NCBI GenBank assembly: GCA_951230915.1
Contig: OX579638.1
Coordinates: 7,272,696-7,336,695, forward strand
DNA from: Antitrichia curtipendula
Taxonomy: Eukaryota > Streptophyta > Bryopsida > Hypnales > Leucodontaceae
Length of the DNA: 64,000 nucleotides
Direction of reading: 5' to 3'
Program-made: the position numbers and the translations under genes
Shown: one piece after another, positions 11,399-23,100 of the stretch
Numbering within the stretch: position 1 is the first letter of the stretch
How the letters are laid out: each line of letters begins with the position of its first letter
The notes under the pieces: model-generated
Databases searched by the model: none
What the model was told of the DNA's origin: nothing
The model's input: only the letters and a program-made list of their open reading frames with translations

Positions 11399-12079
11399 TC
11401 AAGACGACGCTGTGGTGGTGGCGGTGGCTTGGTCTTGCTGCGGCTTACTGACAGCGGAGAAGACGTTCCCCGCGCCGACAGTGGGGCCAATGCTGCACCT
11501 GTCGGTGTTATGCATCGCAATGGCGTCCCTCAACTTCTGCAGCTTCGCGAGGGAGCAGGAGAAAGCATCCACGCGTCCCTCAGCCCCCCGGTAGAAGTGG
11601 AAATAGGGCAATACCTTGATGTTGAGGCTCTTGCACATGGGCTTATTCTCCTCGAAATTCACCTTCATGAATTCCACGTCCAGATGCTCCGCGGCCGTTT
11701 TGCACAGCTTCGGGTAGAGCGCGCGGCACGAGCCGCACCATGACGCGTAAAATTCCACCACCACCAGTTTCTCCCCGGCGTTCGCGAGCGCTTCCACAAA
11801 CTCCTGCGTGGAGTGCAAATCATGGAAATTCGGGCCCCCGTCCTTCTCCCACCATTTCACCCCGTCGGCGTTCCCCGTCGCCGCCCTAACGCGCACGGTA
11901 CTCCGCACAGTACTCCTCCGTACCTCGGTCGCCAATCCCGTCCGCTCACTCGTCGCCAGACTACAGCGTACAACGGAATTGGGCCGCACCGGCCGCTGCG
12001 AAGGCAATGCCAAACAGGACCTCTGCAATCTCACGCCACCCATGAGCTCCAGCGCCGCCCCCTGCATCGCCATGGCCAT
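11399..12079 (-). CDS. ACHT-like: Atypical Cys/His-rich thioredoxin (ACHT1/2-type), chloroplast
   Basis: This 226-aa protein is a thioredoxin-fold disulfide carrier of the plant ACHT group. These act at thylakoids and oxidise targets such as 2-Cys peroxiredoxin-linked partners in the light-dependent redox circuit. Residues 1-75 form a basic, Ser/Arg/Val-rich extension with almost no acidic residues, typical of a plastid transit peptide. The thioredoxin domain runs from about 84 to 195: VVVEFYASWCGSC (active-site cysteines 115 and 118), KVNFEENKPMCKSLNIKVLP with the cis-proline at 158, then FHFYRGAEGRV and FSCSLAKL. The extra cysteines at 149, 175 and 195 (DRCSIGPT) are the ACHT hallmark. The ATG at 12077-12079 is chosen; the open frame extends upstream without another ATG. 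It is intronless and GC-rich, and ends in an Ala/Thr-rich tail. Confidence 0.92.
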   Translation of the reverse strand: MAMAMQGAALELMGGVRLQRSCLALPSQRPVRPNSVVRCSLATSERTGLATEVRRSTVRSTVRVRAATGNADGVKWWEKDGGPNFHDLHSTQEFVEALANAGEKLVVVEFYASWCGSCRALYPKLCKTAAEHLDVEFMKVNFEENKPMCKSLNIKVLPYFHFYRGAEGRVDAFSCSLAKLQKLRDAIAMHNTDRCSIGPTVGAGNVFSAVSKPQQDQATATTTASS

Positions 12080-12401
12080 AACTCCTCCTGAGTTTCCCAC
12101 CACAAACCCTAACTAAAAAGCAGAGCAAAGGTACGGGCAATTACCAAGCGACGGACGCATTTCCCATCAATTGGGGAGATTCAGGTCCGGAAATTGCGCA
12201 GTTTTGCAAGAAGGGGATTGCGAAGGGGAGCGTGCAAGGGCAATCGAAAGGGGACGAGCAATTGGGTGGCGTGCGGGATGGTGGCGAGGAGGGCGCAGGG
12301 AGTGCGAGGGGGGCGCCATGGCCGCACTGGTGTGACGACGCGGAGCGCAAGCGGGTGAAGCTGTGGTGGCCATTTGTAGCTGAGCCGTATAGATCACCCT
12401 C
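12080..12401 (-). promoter_or_regulatory. Upstream region of the ACHT-like gene
   Basis: This region lies between the ACHT start and the left arm of a large inverted duplication. It is GC-rich and open in several frames, with no recognisable protein. It presumably holds the 5' untranslated region and part of the promoter. Confidence 0.4.
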
Positions 12402-12785
12402 CCTCGGCACTAAGTCCCCGACCTTTTTTGCAAAACGCCGGGGACCCACCTGCTGCCCGACACCCCTCCTGCCCGAGCTTGGTCTTCCCCCGCCCGGCAG
12501 CCGACCCGCCCGCCCCTCCCGGTTATCAACCCGGCGTTGCACGCAAGATTCTTTCGTCGTCGTCGTCGCACTTCTTGTGCTGCCCACTTCGGCTTCTGCG
12601 CACTTCGACCCACCTCGGCTCCTTCTCATTTTCAGGTAATGCAGCCTTATTTTTCTTCGAATGAGGTCACTGAAGACGTGAATTCACAAAAGTTACATGT
12701 ACATATGCAAATGCGAGGAAGATTGAGAAGATTCTTACTCGACAAGCGAGACAGAGCTCTTCATTTCTAAATTTGCAGGGATAGT
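12402..12785 (+). repeat. Left arm of a 384-bp inverted duplication
   Basis: From CCTCGGCACTAAGTCCCCG to CAGGGATAGT this segment is repeated almost perfectly in reverse at 14344-14727. Translating both arms in the same frame gives 78-residue products that differ at two positions. Its outer half is GC-rich with TCGTCGTCG triplets and its inner half is A/T-rich. The arm lies in the presumed ACHT upstream region. Confidence 0.85.
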
Positions 12786-14343
12786 AACCTCTTGCAGCTT
12801 GTTTCTAGAGCCATACTTGTGTTGCTATTTATGGAGAATCCTTGACTGATTGCAGAAGCGGATTCCTTGACGAATCCACAGAAGGTTTTGATCAAACCAT
12901 TTGAGTTGAGCAATAAAAGGTTTTGTGAAGGTCTGGTTTTGACTTCTGTGTTGATTTGCCGCGAAATGTTCATTTTTCACTTTCCGTCTCCGTGCTAAGC
13001 TAGGAATAATGCTGAATATGTCCACAACCAGTGATCTGATTTCATAGTGGTGTAACTTACTTAGAGAAGCCATGTGTCATTTTTTTCTAAGAGAGGTAAA
13101 TGAAGATGAGAAGAATTGGAAGTAGATAAACAAACAACGTAGAATTTCATGTACGTAGAAGCAAGCTAGTGTTTGTAAGAACAAGATTTTTTAGTGCATC
13201 TTTGGACATCTGAATCCACTTGGACTGGTAATTTATAGTTGTGGTGGTGTGTAGTTTCTCTCCCTGCAATGAAATATTGTCTTATGTTTCAAAATAAACA
13301 GATAATATATCACTTGGACTCTGACAATCAATAGATTTATAGAAGCTCGTTGTACCCAACACTGGACAATCTGTATGCAAGAAAGCTCATCAGAAAGCGA
13401 TCATCCTCGTCTGTTTTAGTTCACCGCAACTAGTAGCACTTATTTATCAGTTTCTCAGAGGCAACTTATCAATTTTTTAACCAAATTGAAAACCTAATTT
13501 CTATACTTACAAATGCAACTCAATATCCCTGTCGCATCATTTGGATCTAAGCTGAAATAACGCATTCTTTGGTGCATCGGAACCCTCTTCTTGTTAACAA
13601 GTACATACGAAAATTAGACCATTCGAGCAATAGCAACTACGTTCAACATTTGAAGTGTTTGTTTTAAGAGTATGTATCTTATTTTCACTCCAAACAATGC
13701 CAATGAAATTTGACACGATCGATGACCTCAATTAACAGGCACAAACGAGCTGGTGAATGAAAAACTACAAACACAAATCCCAGCTCGTAAACAATTTGCT
13801 TCATACAAAAATAGAAACGTCACTTCCTGGCCAGTGACGACTACACGTTAGATCTCTCCTCTTGTAATAAGATAAGTTCACCTAATTTCAATCATTAACA
13901 TTGTCTTCTATCTCCTGTACAGTATCTCCTTTAGATGTTTTGCATAAATTGTAAGTCATATTTGAACATGAGAGTCTCGGGACTTGACATCCACTCAGAT
14001 GTGCCCACATGACAGACCCCCAACACATACACAGAATTTGCAATAATAATGTCATCAGAGACAATTGAGTGCACAGAGATGCACTCTGAGCAAAACTGAG
14101 TGTTGTCGGTCTTTACTAAAGTTTGATTGAACTCGGTAAGAGCTCAAATCTTTACAAGTGCTAACAAGTACCTAATCGACACCCTTGCATTCAGAACAGG
14201 ATAACACGATCACAAAAGTAAGATTCCTCAAAAATGGAACTCCCTGACATGAATCTACAGAGCCTGCAAGATGCGGTCTGCTCCACTAATGGCGAAGTGC
14301 CCCCATTCTTCAATACTGGAATCTTAATAGCTGGCTCTGAGCA
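12786..14343. other. 1.56-kb spacer of the inverted duplication
   Basis: This is unique sequence of moderate A/T content between the two arms. No open frame above 82 codons and no family match were seen. An acceptor-like TTTGCAG sits at the inner edge of each arm, but no gene model could be built. Confidence 0.5.
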
Positions 14344-14727
14344 ACTATCCCTGCAAATTTAGAAATGAAGAGCTTTGTCTCACTTGTCGAGTAAGAATCT
14401 TCTCAATCTTCCTCGCATTTGCATATGTGCATGTAACTTTTGTGAATTCACGTCTTCAGTGACCTCATTCGAAGAAAAATAAGGCTGCATTACCTGAAAA
14501 TGAGAAGGAGCCGAGGTGGGTCGAAGTGCGCAGAAGCCGAAGTGGGCAGCACAAGAAGTGCGACGACGACGACGAAAGAATCTTGCGTGCAACGCCGGGT
14601 TGATAACCGGGAGGGGCGGGCGGGTCGGCTGCCGGGCGGGGGAAGACCAAGCTCGGGCAGGAGGGGTGTCGGGCAGCAGATGGGTCCCCGGCGCCTTGCA
14701 AAAAACATCGGGGACTTAGTGCCGAGG
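14344..14727 (-). repeat. Right arm of the 384-bp inverted duplication
   Basis: This is the reverse complement of 12402-12785 with only scattered substitutions and the same length. Similarity stops abruptly at the CCTCGGCAC outer boundary and at the GGGATAGT inner boundary. It has no gene of its own that I can recognise. Confidence 0.85.
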
Positions 14728-14770
14728 CCCTCCCCCTTAAGCCTTCCTTTTACTTTTACTTTTTTTTCTT

Positions 14771-14846
14771 TCCTCCTCCCAAATCTCAAATTAAAATTTC
14801 CTTTGATATCCTCCTCCCAAATCTCAAATTAAAATTTCCTTTGATA
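14771..14846. repeat. Tandem duplication, two units of 38 bp
   Basis: The unit beginning TCCTCCTCCCAAATCTCAAA occurs twice head to tail with no visible change, just outside the right arm of the inverted duplication. Confidence 0.85.
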
Positions 14847-17800
14847 GGATCAATGCATCTTTAAGGTAACTACACCTAAATGTGTTCAAATAAGCAATTG
14901 ACCATTCTTCCTGCTATGAAATTGTCCAAATTTTTATTCGATCTTGTTGAAAGTCAAAAGAAGATTTTAGATTCATTAATCTTAATATGCATTTTTGGAC
15001 ACTATATAAAAAAATTATGAATTTTTCCATTGCTAAACATAGGTGTTTCTAAAAGCAATCCTAGGTTCTCATTAATAAAAGGAGTACATTTTAGACAAGA
15101 ATCTCTACAGGTTTGTTTTTAGAGAGAGGTCACACTAATTAGATGCAATTACCTTAATGTCATCTAAAATGATTAGATTGAGCTTTTATGTACAAAAATT
15201 GTCCAAACTTTGCAAAAGGACCAAAAGAAGTCTAGAATTCTAGTCAGTGGAAGTGTGCAATATTTGAAAGAAGATAATCAAAATTGTTGGCCTACAAAAT
15301 TTTAAAAAGAAGCTTGAAAAAACAGGAGAAGCAAATTTTTTACTTTTAGGAAAAAAAATTACAGTGGACTTGAATTTTTAGAAGCTTTAGTTTGACGAGA
15401 AGACAAAGCTACTCATAATATGTAGTTTCTCCCTATTCATTCAGAAGTGTAAATATTATCTGCAGTTTAGAATTTAGGTTGAATAAAATAATTGGTAGAA
15501 TAAATTGTGATCCATCTCTAGAACTTACCCTTACATATTCTTGCCTAAAATTTGTTGCTTCTATATATAAGAACTTATAATCACTTTAGGATATATCTAT
15601 TTTCAACACTTTAAAAATGAATATTTTATTCACAAGTGTCTAAAAAAAGCATAAGAGGATAATATTGAATATTATCTGACTTCCAATAAGATTCATCAAT
15701 TAAATAAATAATTCAATAATAGAAGCAATGCTCAGTTGTTGATTTAGAGACAATTCCCTCCTACAAACTAGATTGAGATTGTGAAATCTTAGAGATTTGT
15801 GGCTTTCTCAAAAAGTGAATGGAGAATGAAGTTATGGCTTTGTCCCACTCTCACTTTTTTGAATTATCCCATTGAAAGTGACAAGAGACAGTTATGTCTT
15901 CCAAAGTTCATATATCAAATGATCTAAAGAATGCATTAGGGATCTATTTTGACTAAATAACTTCTCATTTATTTAAAACAATACATCAATCCTTAAAAGA
16001 TAACCTTATTTTATGACCAACTTGATGAAATATTTAATATTCACCAAAACCCTCAACTACATTGAAGAGGAATGTTTTTAATATTTTTCTATAATTATTT
16101 CATCGTTTTAGATTATAAATAATGAAATCTTTTATTTCATACCAAATACTTTTGGTATTGTCAACACAAAAATTGCAAAAATTTTCAAACATTTTTGTGT
16201 TTTTTCATTCCTAATAAATAATTTTCTATAATCCCTCTCTAGCTCCACGGATGATAACAATTGAGATTTTGAGCAAATAAGACATGTGGTTGCAACTTTG
16301 TTGCATCTTCATCTATCCACGTGAATGAGAAAATTTCATTGTGAGAGAGTACAAATAGAAAAAAATCTTGGTCCATCAACAAGCATAAATAAATTAATTC
16401 AACCCTCTCAAAGTTGCACAATTTATGTATATTCAAAAATCTCTAATAACTTATTCAATAATAACATAATGCATAATTATCTCTCGTCTACTAAAGAGAA
16501 GCAACTAAAAATTTGTATTTGACAAGGATAAAATTTAGTATCATAAATGATTTATATACATAGGATTATGTAGATGAAGATTTTTTTACCTAGTACCCAA
16601 GGATTAAGCACCAATTTGTATAGACAATTATATTGTTACGTAGAGTAGCTAATAATAAAATATATCAAACAAACAAACATATATTGTTCTTTAAAGTTGG
16701 ATACTAGAATTGCTACTTGATGTCATGACTTTAGGGCAATCCATGCAATATACATTATTTTACATTATTGAACAAAATCTACACCTTCTTTAACTCCTGA
16801 TGGACTATGGGATTGTAAAAAATCTAATAGTCCAAATTTCTCAACTTATAAAGATGTATTATAAATTAAAAGAAAAAATTAAATATATCTTTTTTTTAAA
16901 TTGAAAAATTTGATCCATTGATCGTATCTAAAAGACTGGATCTACTACAAAGTCACACTATTTTGAATTGGTGTAGGTTGAAATATACCTATATTGTACC
17001 AATTTCCTCAAAAATAATTCTCCCCTCTTCCTCCTCCCTTCACTATTAGGACATATTAGTGTGGTACATGAACCAATATTTGCCAATATAATTTATACCA
17101 AAAATTAGAAATTTCCTTCAAAATTAAAATATTGATTGAATATTTTTGATTTTCAATAAATAAATAAATTTTAAGTTGAAAATATAAAGTTCTAGTTATG
17201 GCACAAGAGTGATTTTTGACTTTTAAAGAGAAACATGCTTATACCCTTTGAATTTTAGAATATTTACAAAGTAAAATTTTGAAGTTCTACACCTTACAAA
17301 TGTTAGAGAATCAATCCAAAAGTCTACAAAATAAGATAAATAGAAAATGTAATTTTTTTTTGTATTTGAAACTTATTTGCATTCTTCTATTGTTTTATTT
17401 ATTTATTTTTCTATTTGGAACATATAACCCTCGGGGCATTGAAACCCTAACATATAAAGAGTCAAAATGTCAAGGCAACTTCAAAATTTCTTAATGCAAA
17501 TAGCCCAAAGGAGTGCCTTAATTGTAGTAGGTATTTGCATTTCAAAGTGCAAATAAGACATTTTAAAGCAAATAAATTCCCCAAATGAAGCTATTTTCTT
17601 CAAGTGCCATCAATTAAAAAGGGGGATTGGAAGGAACAATGTCTTTGGAATACAAAAGAAGATATATTCACTTATGTATGTAACAACAAAACTACTTTGA
17701 TAATCCCTTTTCATTCAAATTATTTTTTACAAATTACATTTTTTTGCAAAAAAATTTATACTAAAACTATTTACTTCAATTTCAGGAAATTAGTCAAAAT

Positions 17801-17900
17801 CAAATGTTTAAAAAATATTTGACCATTGCTTTGAATGTATGAGAATTCATCTCAGAGTAGTCAATTCCATAAGGAAGAAGGCTCAAGAATAGTTCAGGCA
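14847..17900. other. A/T-rich intergenic DNA, no gene recognised
   Basis: The region is strongly A/T-rich with dense stop codons; the longest open frames are about 65-71 codons and low in complexity. I found no paired inverted ends, RNA gene or conserved protein motif. Confidence 0.55.
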
Positions 17901-18644
17901 TTAACCCCTAAATGACAAACCTATAACCACTGATTTCAGGCCTCAGTGCCTATCACTCAATTTGCTGCCATTTTGCAACTAGATATGTATGAAAAAAATT
18001 TAATTTATTTTTCAGAGATGAATTTACATGTCTTCTTTACTTCACAAAAAATTTAGATTTTTTTGTGGAAAATTGATTTTTTTGAGAATTTTTGAAGAAA
18101 AAGAGAAGAAAAATCACATCAAATAGAAAATTATTTCAAAAAAACTGAAAATTTCACCATGTGTGTATATTACAATGACAAACATCATGGTGTAAACTCA
18201 ATTTCCGTCTCATTCTATAATTAGAAAATAATAGACATTGAAAATACACCCAAAGTTCAAATTGCAATAAAATATGCAATATTAAGAATTTTTTCAAAAT
18301 TCAAATTGGAGAAGAAACTAGATTAGATGAACTTCATTTTGTTAGTTGGGCTCAAACTCAAAATATATCATTTTTGTGGAGAAATTTCAGATTTAGAGCA
18401 AAGAACAACAACTTCCCAAAATACACTAAAATAGCATATTTTGTGATCCGTTTTTTTTAGTAACTTCTCATTTATGTGAAGATAGACACTCGCATGACTA
18501 CAAATTCAACTATACACTCTTTGTAATCCACCATGGAGGGTGAGCAAAAATGAAATGGATGAAAAAAAGTTTCCAAGCAATGTACAGATGACTGCACAAT
18601 CATCCAAACGCCACAAAATGGCTGTCCCGGCGTTACAGGGTTAA
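17901..18644. mobile_element. TTAA-flanked element, 736-bp core (piggyBac-like family)
   Basis: The core (17905-18640) starts CCCCTAAATGACAAACC and ends CGGCGTTACAGGG. It is bounded by TTAA at 17901-17904 and 18641-18644. Terminal similarity between the two ends is limited to CCCYnnAA. The internal part from about 18170 is related to 44950-45666, where the same GTTxCAGGG-TTAA end occurs. No coding capacity is seen. The family assignment is inference from the TTAA target and CCC terminus. Confidence 0.5.
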
Positions 18645-20104
18645 GAACCACCCACCTGTAAAATGTACACAATTTGTACATGCTGTTTTTTCATAGCCTT
18701 CACTGATGTGCTAATAGTGTACATTTTCAGGGGTGGAGGATTTTGGAGCCCTATGCTTGTTCAACTTCAAAATTTCATAACTAATTTCAAAGGCTCCAAC
18801 AAATATGAAACGACTTAAGGTTAGATGCCAAATTCACTTCTCTTTCCAGGAAAATTTCCTGAAAAATATTCCAAGAAGTTTCGCCTTCCTAAAATTCAGT
18901 TTCAGCTCTTAGGTGGGCGATTTCTGGACCTGTTACCTGTAGTTGTGTGGGCTATGCCCCCGAGGTTTATCAATAGCAATAATGGTATGAATAGGGTGTA
19001 CCCAAATACCTAAGTATAGTATGCCAAAATTGTTTAAAAAAGGACTTTAGGAGACTTAGGGGTTAATTGAGAACATCATCATGTTGTGTCAAGTAAAACT
19101 TGACTGCAAATTTCTTTTGTTAGAACATTGCATGTAACGGTCAAGAACTATTAGATAAATATAATTTCTTATATGAACTCAAAACTATACAAAAAATATA
19201 AATGAATAAAAATAACTAAATAAACAGGAGTTCAAACATTTCATGCACTTACCACAATTAGTTTTCCGCAAGATCGATGGTGCGAGGGTCTGAAACGACT
19301 ATACCAGTGTGAGCGAACTGTTCGAATCTGTCAAGTCTACTAAACCTTCTCATGGATTGATCAGCACTTATAAGGCATTGAAAATCTTGCACCAAATAGG
19401 CACAATTGTACTTCTAAGAAGTAAAAAGATGAACATTCACACGCCCCCAAACCAGGAAGCTTCGAGTTTGGTCTCTTCTGTATTGAAAACTCCAAAGAAC
19501 TGTTATACATCAGGGATGACTCCTATTTTACAAATATGGCAGGTAACACGGTACACAGTGGCCGACATAGAGAAGTGCAAAACGCACTTAAAAAATTTCT
19601 AACTATCCAATATTACTTCTATTTAGCCTGACGACCCAAACCTCACTCTAGAGCCAGGCATTGAAAAGGTGCACGCTATGTCGATTTTGGTAGGCCTATT
19701 TAAGAAAGACGGTCCACCAAAATAGGAATAAGAGGTAAAGGGGCCACAGAGCCTCTCCAAGCCGTCTTAACAAAACCTTTTTATAAACTAGGAGGATATC
19801 AAAATATATTGCTCTGAATTTCCCCCCACATGGAACTCATCTACAAATATCAACAGTAGAAAAGTTCACCTGATGAAGCACGAGGGTAGATCCGGAAAAT
19901 TTTGCATGGTCATAGTGCATTAAAATACCCGCTGAACGCAGCTGGAACTTTTTTCTTTCATCAGTTCAAGCATGCTCTTCCAGGACTTTATGAGAAGGCC
20001 GTTGAATGTTGCATATGGCGGAGTGCTGATACCAGCATACCTTCTGTGGACGAAGTACACTTGAGCTAAAACTAGGCATGAACCAACACATTGGATGTTG
20101 AAAT
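18645..20104. other. Intergenic DNA downstream of the FURRY-like gene
   Basis: The part next to 20104 should hold the 3' untranslated region of the FURRY-like gene. A further element end, TTAGGGG followed by TTAA (19063-19066), lies in the left part; its partner may be the TTAA-CCCC at 17901, or may be lost. A 97-codon open frame at 19309-19602 (+) has no resemblance to known proteins. Confidence 0.45.
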
Positions 20105-23100
20105 TCATAGCTCGTTTTTGCCACTGCCAGTTAGAGTACTGGTAACAAAAGGCACAAGCCTCTTGTAGTCACGCTTCCTGCCCGGTCCATATGTGTCCAA
20201 CACCCGACCGAGAGCTAACTGTGTGTTCCGCAATGCTTTCTCCCTGCACAGGAGCAAATGGCGTTTCAATGTCAGAAGATGAAATCCTTTAAAAGGAACA
20301 GTCCCTTATCATTGTGCTAAAGTACATGCTATTCTTGAAAGGACTGCATACAATTTGGGCCCAACCGCTCATTTCGGGAAGAATCAGGGTATCTAAGATG
20401 CTCTGAATCTTTGACGTCTTCTTCGGTACAAATGAGTTCACAGATAAAAGCGTCGATACTCAGCCAACGCTTATAGATACGTGTAGCTACTACCGACCAC
20501 AGTGGAGGACATCTGGTGAAAAGCGTAGCGGTCAACACAGCTCTAGAATGTCACATACTCTCCCCAATATCCTTTAGTTATAGAAATCTTTCTGTGGTCT
20601 CCAAAAACAATGAAATAAATCTGAAAATCATAAGAACTACACCCCTAAAATCGCCTTCTCGAATTCGACGCAGTCAAACTGCAGCTTTCAAAACTATGGA
20701 AGGAACTCATCAGCAAACGCAACAGTAAATAAGCTGTAACACTTCGCCAACTGCTGTCGTAACAAGTATGTGCACAAACAAAAGAGAGAGAGAGAAAGAA
20801 AGAAAGAAAGAAAGAAAGTGAAGAATAAGCAAGTTAGGTGATCAGACCTGGACGGAAGAATGTCAGCAGCTACAGGACTAACAGTGCCACTAGGCACTTG
20901 CCCCGCAGAACCAGTCCATAGCTGTTGACCTGGTGCACCAGTATTGCGCAACTTCAACGAGCTTTGAGGCACTAGAATTCTCTGGGGAGAACCCTCAATA
21001 CGCCGGCTGCTCCGAGGAACATTGTTGGTTACCCCATTCTCTTGGTAACTTCCTGTAGGAGGAGTCTCGGAATGCATGCTGCTGCTCTGTAACACAGCCT
21101 CCAGTACACTAACAGCCTCCACGCAAAGTGGGCTTTCCACCAGCTGTGATACAGCAGCATAGACCTAGAACAGCCAATGATTTGAAACAGTAATTCAGCA
21201 TCAGCATATCAAATTGCAGCAACACTGGAATGACCGAGGGACTCAAAACAGAGAAGTTCATTTAAAACAAGGAATATAGAGGCACAATAACTCAAATGTT
21301 CTCCGTAGTTCAAAATCAACGGATCCCAATCATACCTGGGGGATTCTGGCACTTTCCATAGGTGTGTACTGTACCAATGCCCTCAGCATGAGAAGAATAA
21401 CTCTATGATACTCCACTGGCCCTTTTTCCAGCAGTCGGAGCAGATGACCAAACGCCAAACTTGAATGAGCAGGAAACCATTCAGTGCAGAGCAGGGGGGC
21501 TACTTGATCCAACAAATTCTCTGCAGTTATTGCTTGCCCTTCCGCATAAGCAGAGAATACTGATCCGAGGTCATCTAGCTGCTTTGCACCGCACCATTGA
21601 GAAATATTCGCTGCTACTGACCTTGCTTTCTGCAGCTGCTGCTGTAAAGGGGATGCATCCAGAGTTCCTACAATCTTCTCTTTGCCCAGTTGCAAGCAGA
21701 GCCACGGGAGCAACCCCACTATATGCATTAATAATCGTGTGTCGGAGTTGCCAAAAATCTGGTCACAGGAATGTAGAGTTATCCTAGACAGCACCTCTAT
21801 AGCGGAGGCATGGCTCACTGTCGACATGAGGCCCTTCAAAATCAAAGGTTGTACGCCTTCAAATGGCGGGGCCTTGTCGACCTCTGATTCATCCCTGTTT
21901 GCTGGGGAAAAGTTTTGTCTTGATGGGGATTCAAAGGATCTATCACCGCTTAGATAAAAACCTTTCGAGTCAAGACGACCTAAATCTCGGTCGTCCCTCT
22001 CTATTTCACTTCGAGGCATATTAGAGATGAGCACATTTTCTGCTGTCTGGTCATTGAAAGAAAGTCGATCCAAGACTCTCGCAAAAAGCTCCAAGACCTG
22101 GGTGTAGACATGAACAAAGTCTGTATGAAGCATAGCCACACAGCCCCAGAACACCTGGGGGTACAGTATTACTTTCTCAGGCTCCATAATCTCAACCATC
22201 ACCTGCAACACCAATGCTTCTTTATCAGACCAAGGTGCATGAATCTCTAGCAAGAGTTTTACGATCCATTGACAAGAAAATTCACATAGAAGACGAGAAA
22301 AATCATGAAAAAGCCTGCTGTACCTGAAGAGTTAACAAGATTTCCATGACAAATCCCAACACTGGTTGCGAGGGGCTACTGAAGCAACGATGAAGACAAC
22401 GTAGTAAAGATACACAGGTATCACTAGTAACACTTGGTCGAAGAGCCCTGTAAATTTGATGTGACCGACATGCAAGATGCCTCGAGGTGCACTCCATTGC
22501 CCACTTCAAGGCCTCCTCACCCCATTTTTCTCGTAAATCTCCCTGCATAGATTAGACAGAGTCAGTTCAAAACATCAACTAAATGCAAGTAATAATCGCC
22601 ACCAGATATTTCCGAGTTACTGCTTAAAGCATAGCAGAACCATCAAGAAACGGGAACCTGCACTATGGAATTCAGAAACTTGACTTCACCACCAAGACAC
22701 GGAGAGGCAAGAATAGGATGTACCTGAAAAAAAATTGCATCAACAACACTCAACACAAGAGCGGACAAAAGAGAAGCGCTAGGAAGCTCTGTCTTGGTCA
22801 GGCTCATGTCTTCATTTTCCCACATCATGCTGCTCTTCTTCGACTGGACATACTTGATAAGGCTAACCACTTGTTGTTTATATTCACTATCACCATCATC
22901 ATAAAGCTCCAGGTGCCGACCAGCCAATGAATAAAGAAGATTCACCAAGAGCTGCTGACAATGCTCGAGTACAATGTCCTCTGAACTGTCCATGGACACA
23001 AAAGTAACATGGAAGAGCAGTGGGAGATGCCCTCGAAAATCTTCATCATTCTCATAGGCAATTTCAGCAAGCAATATAAGCGCAATGTCGGCGCGAGAAA

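Noticed and set aside
12141..12639. 162- and 135-codon frames upstream of the ACHT gene
   Set aside because: They are Arg/Pro/Ser-rich translations of GC-rich, triplet-repetitive DNA, running out of the inverted-repeat arm into single-copy DNA; no family resemblance.
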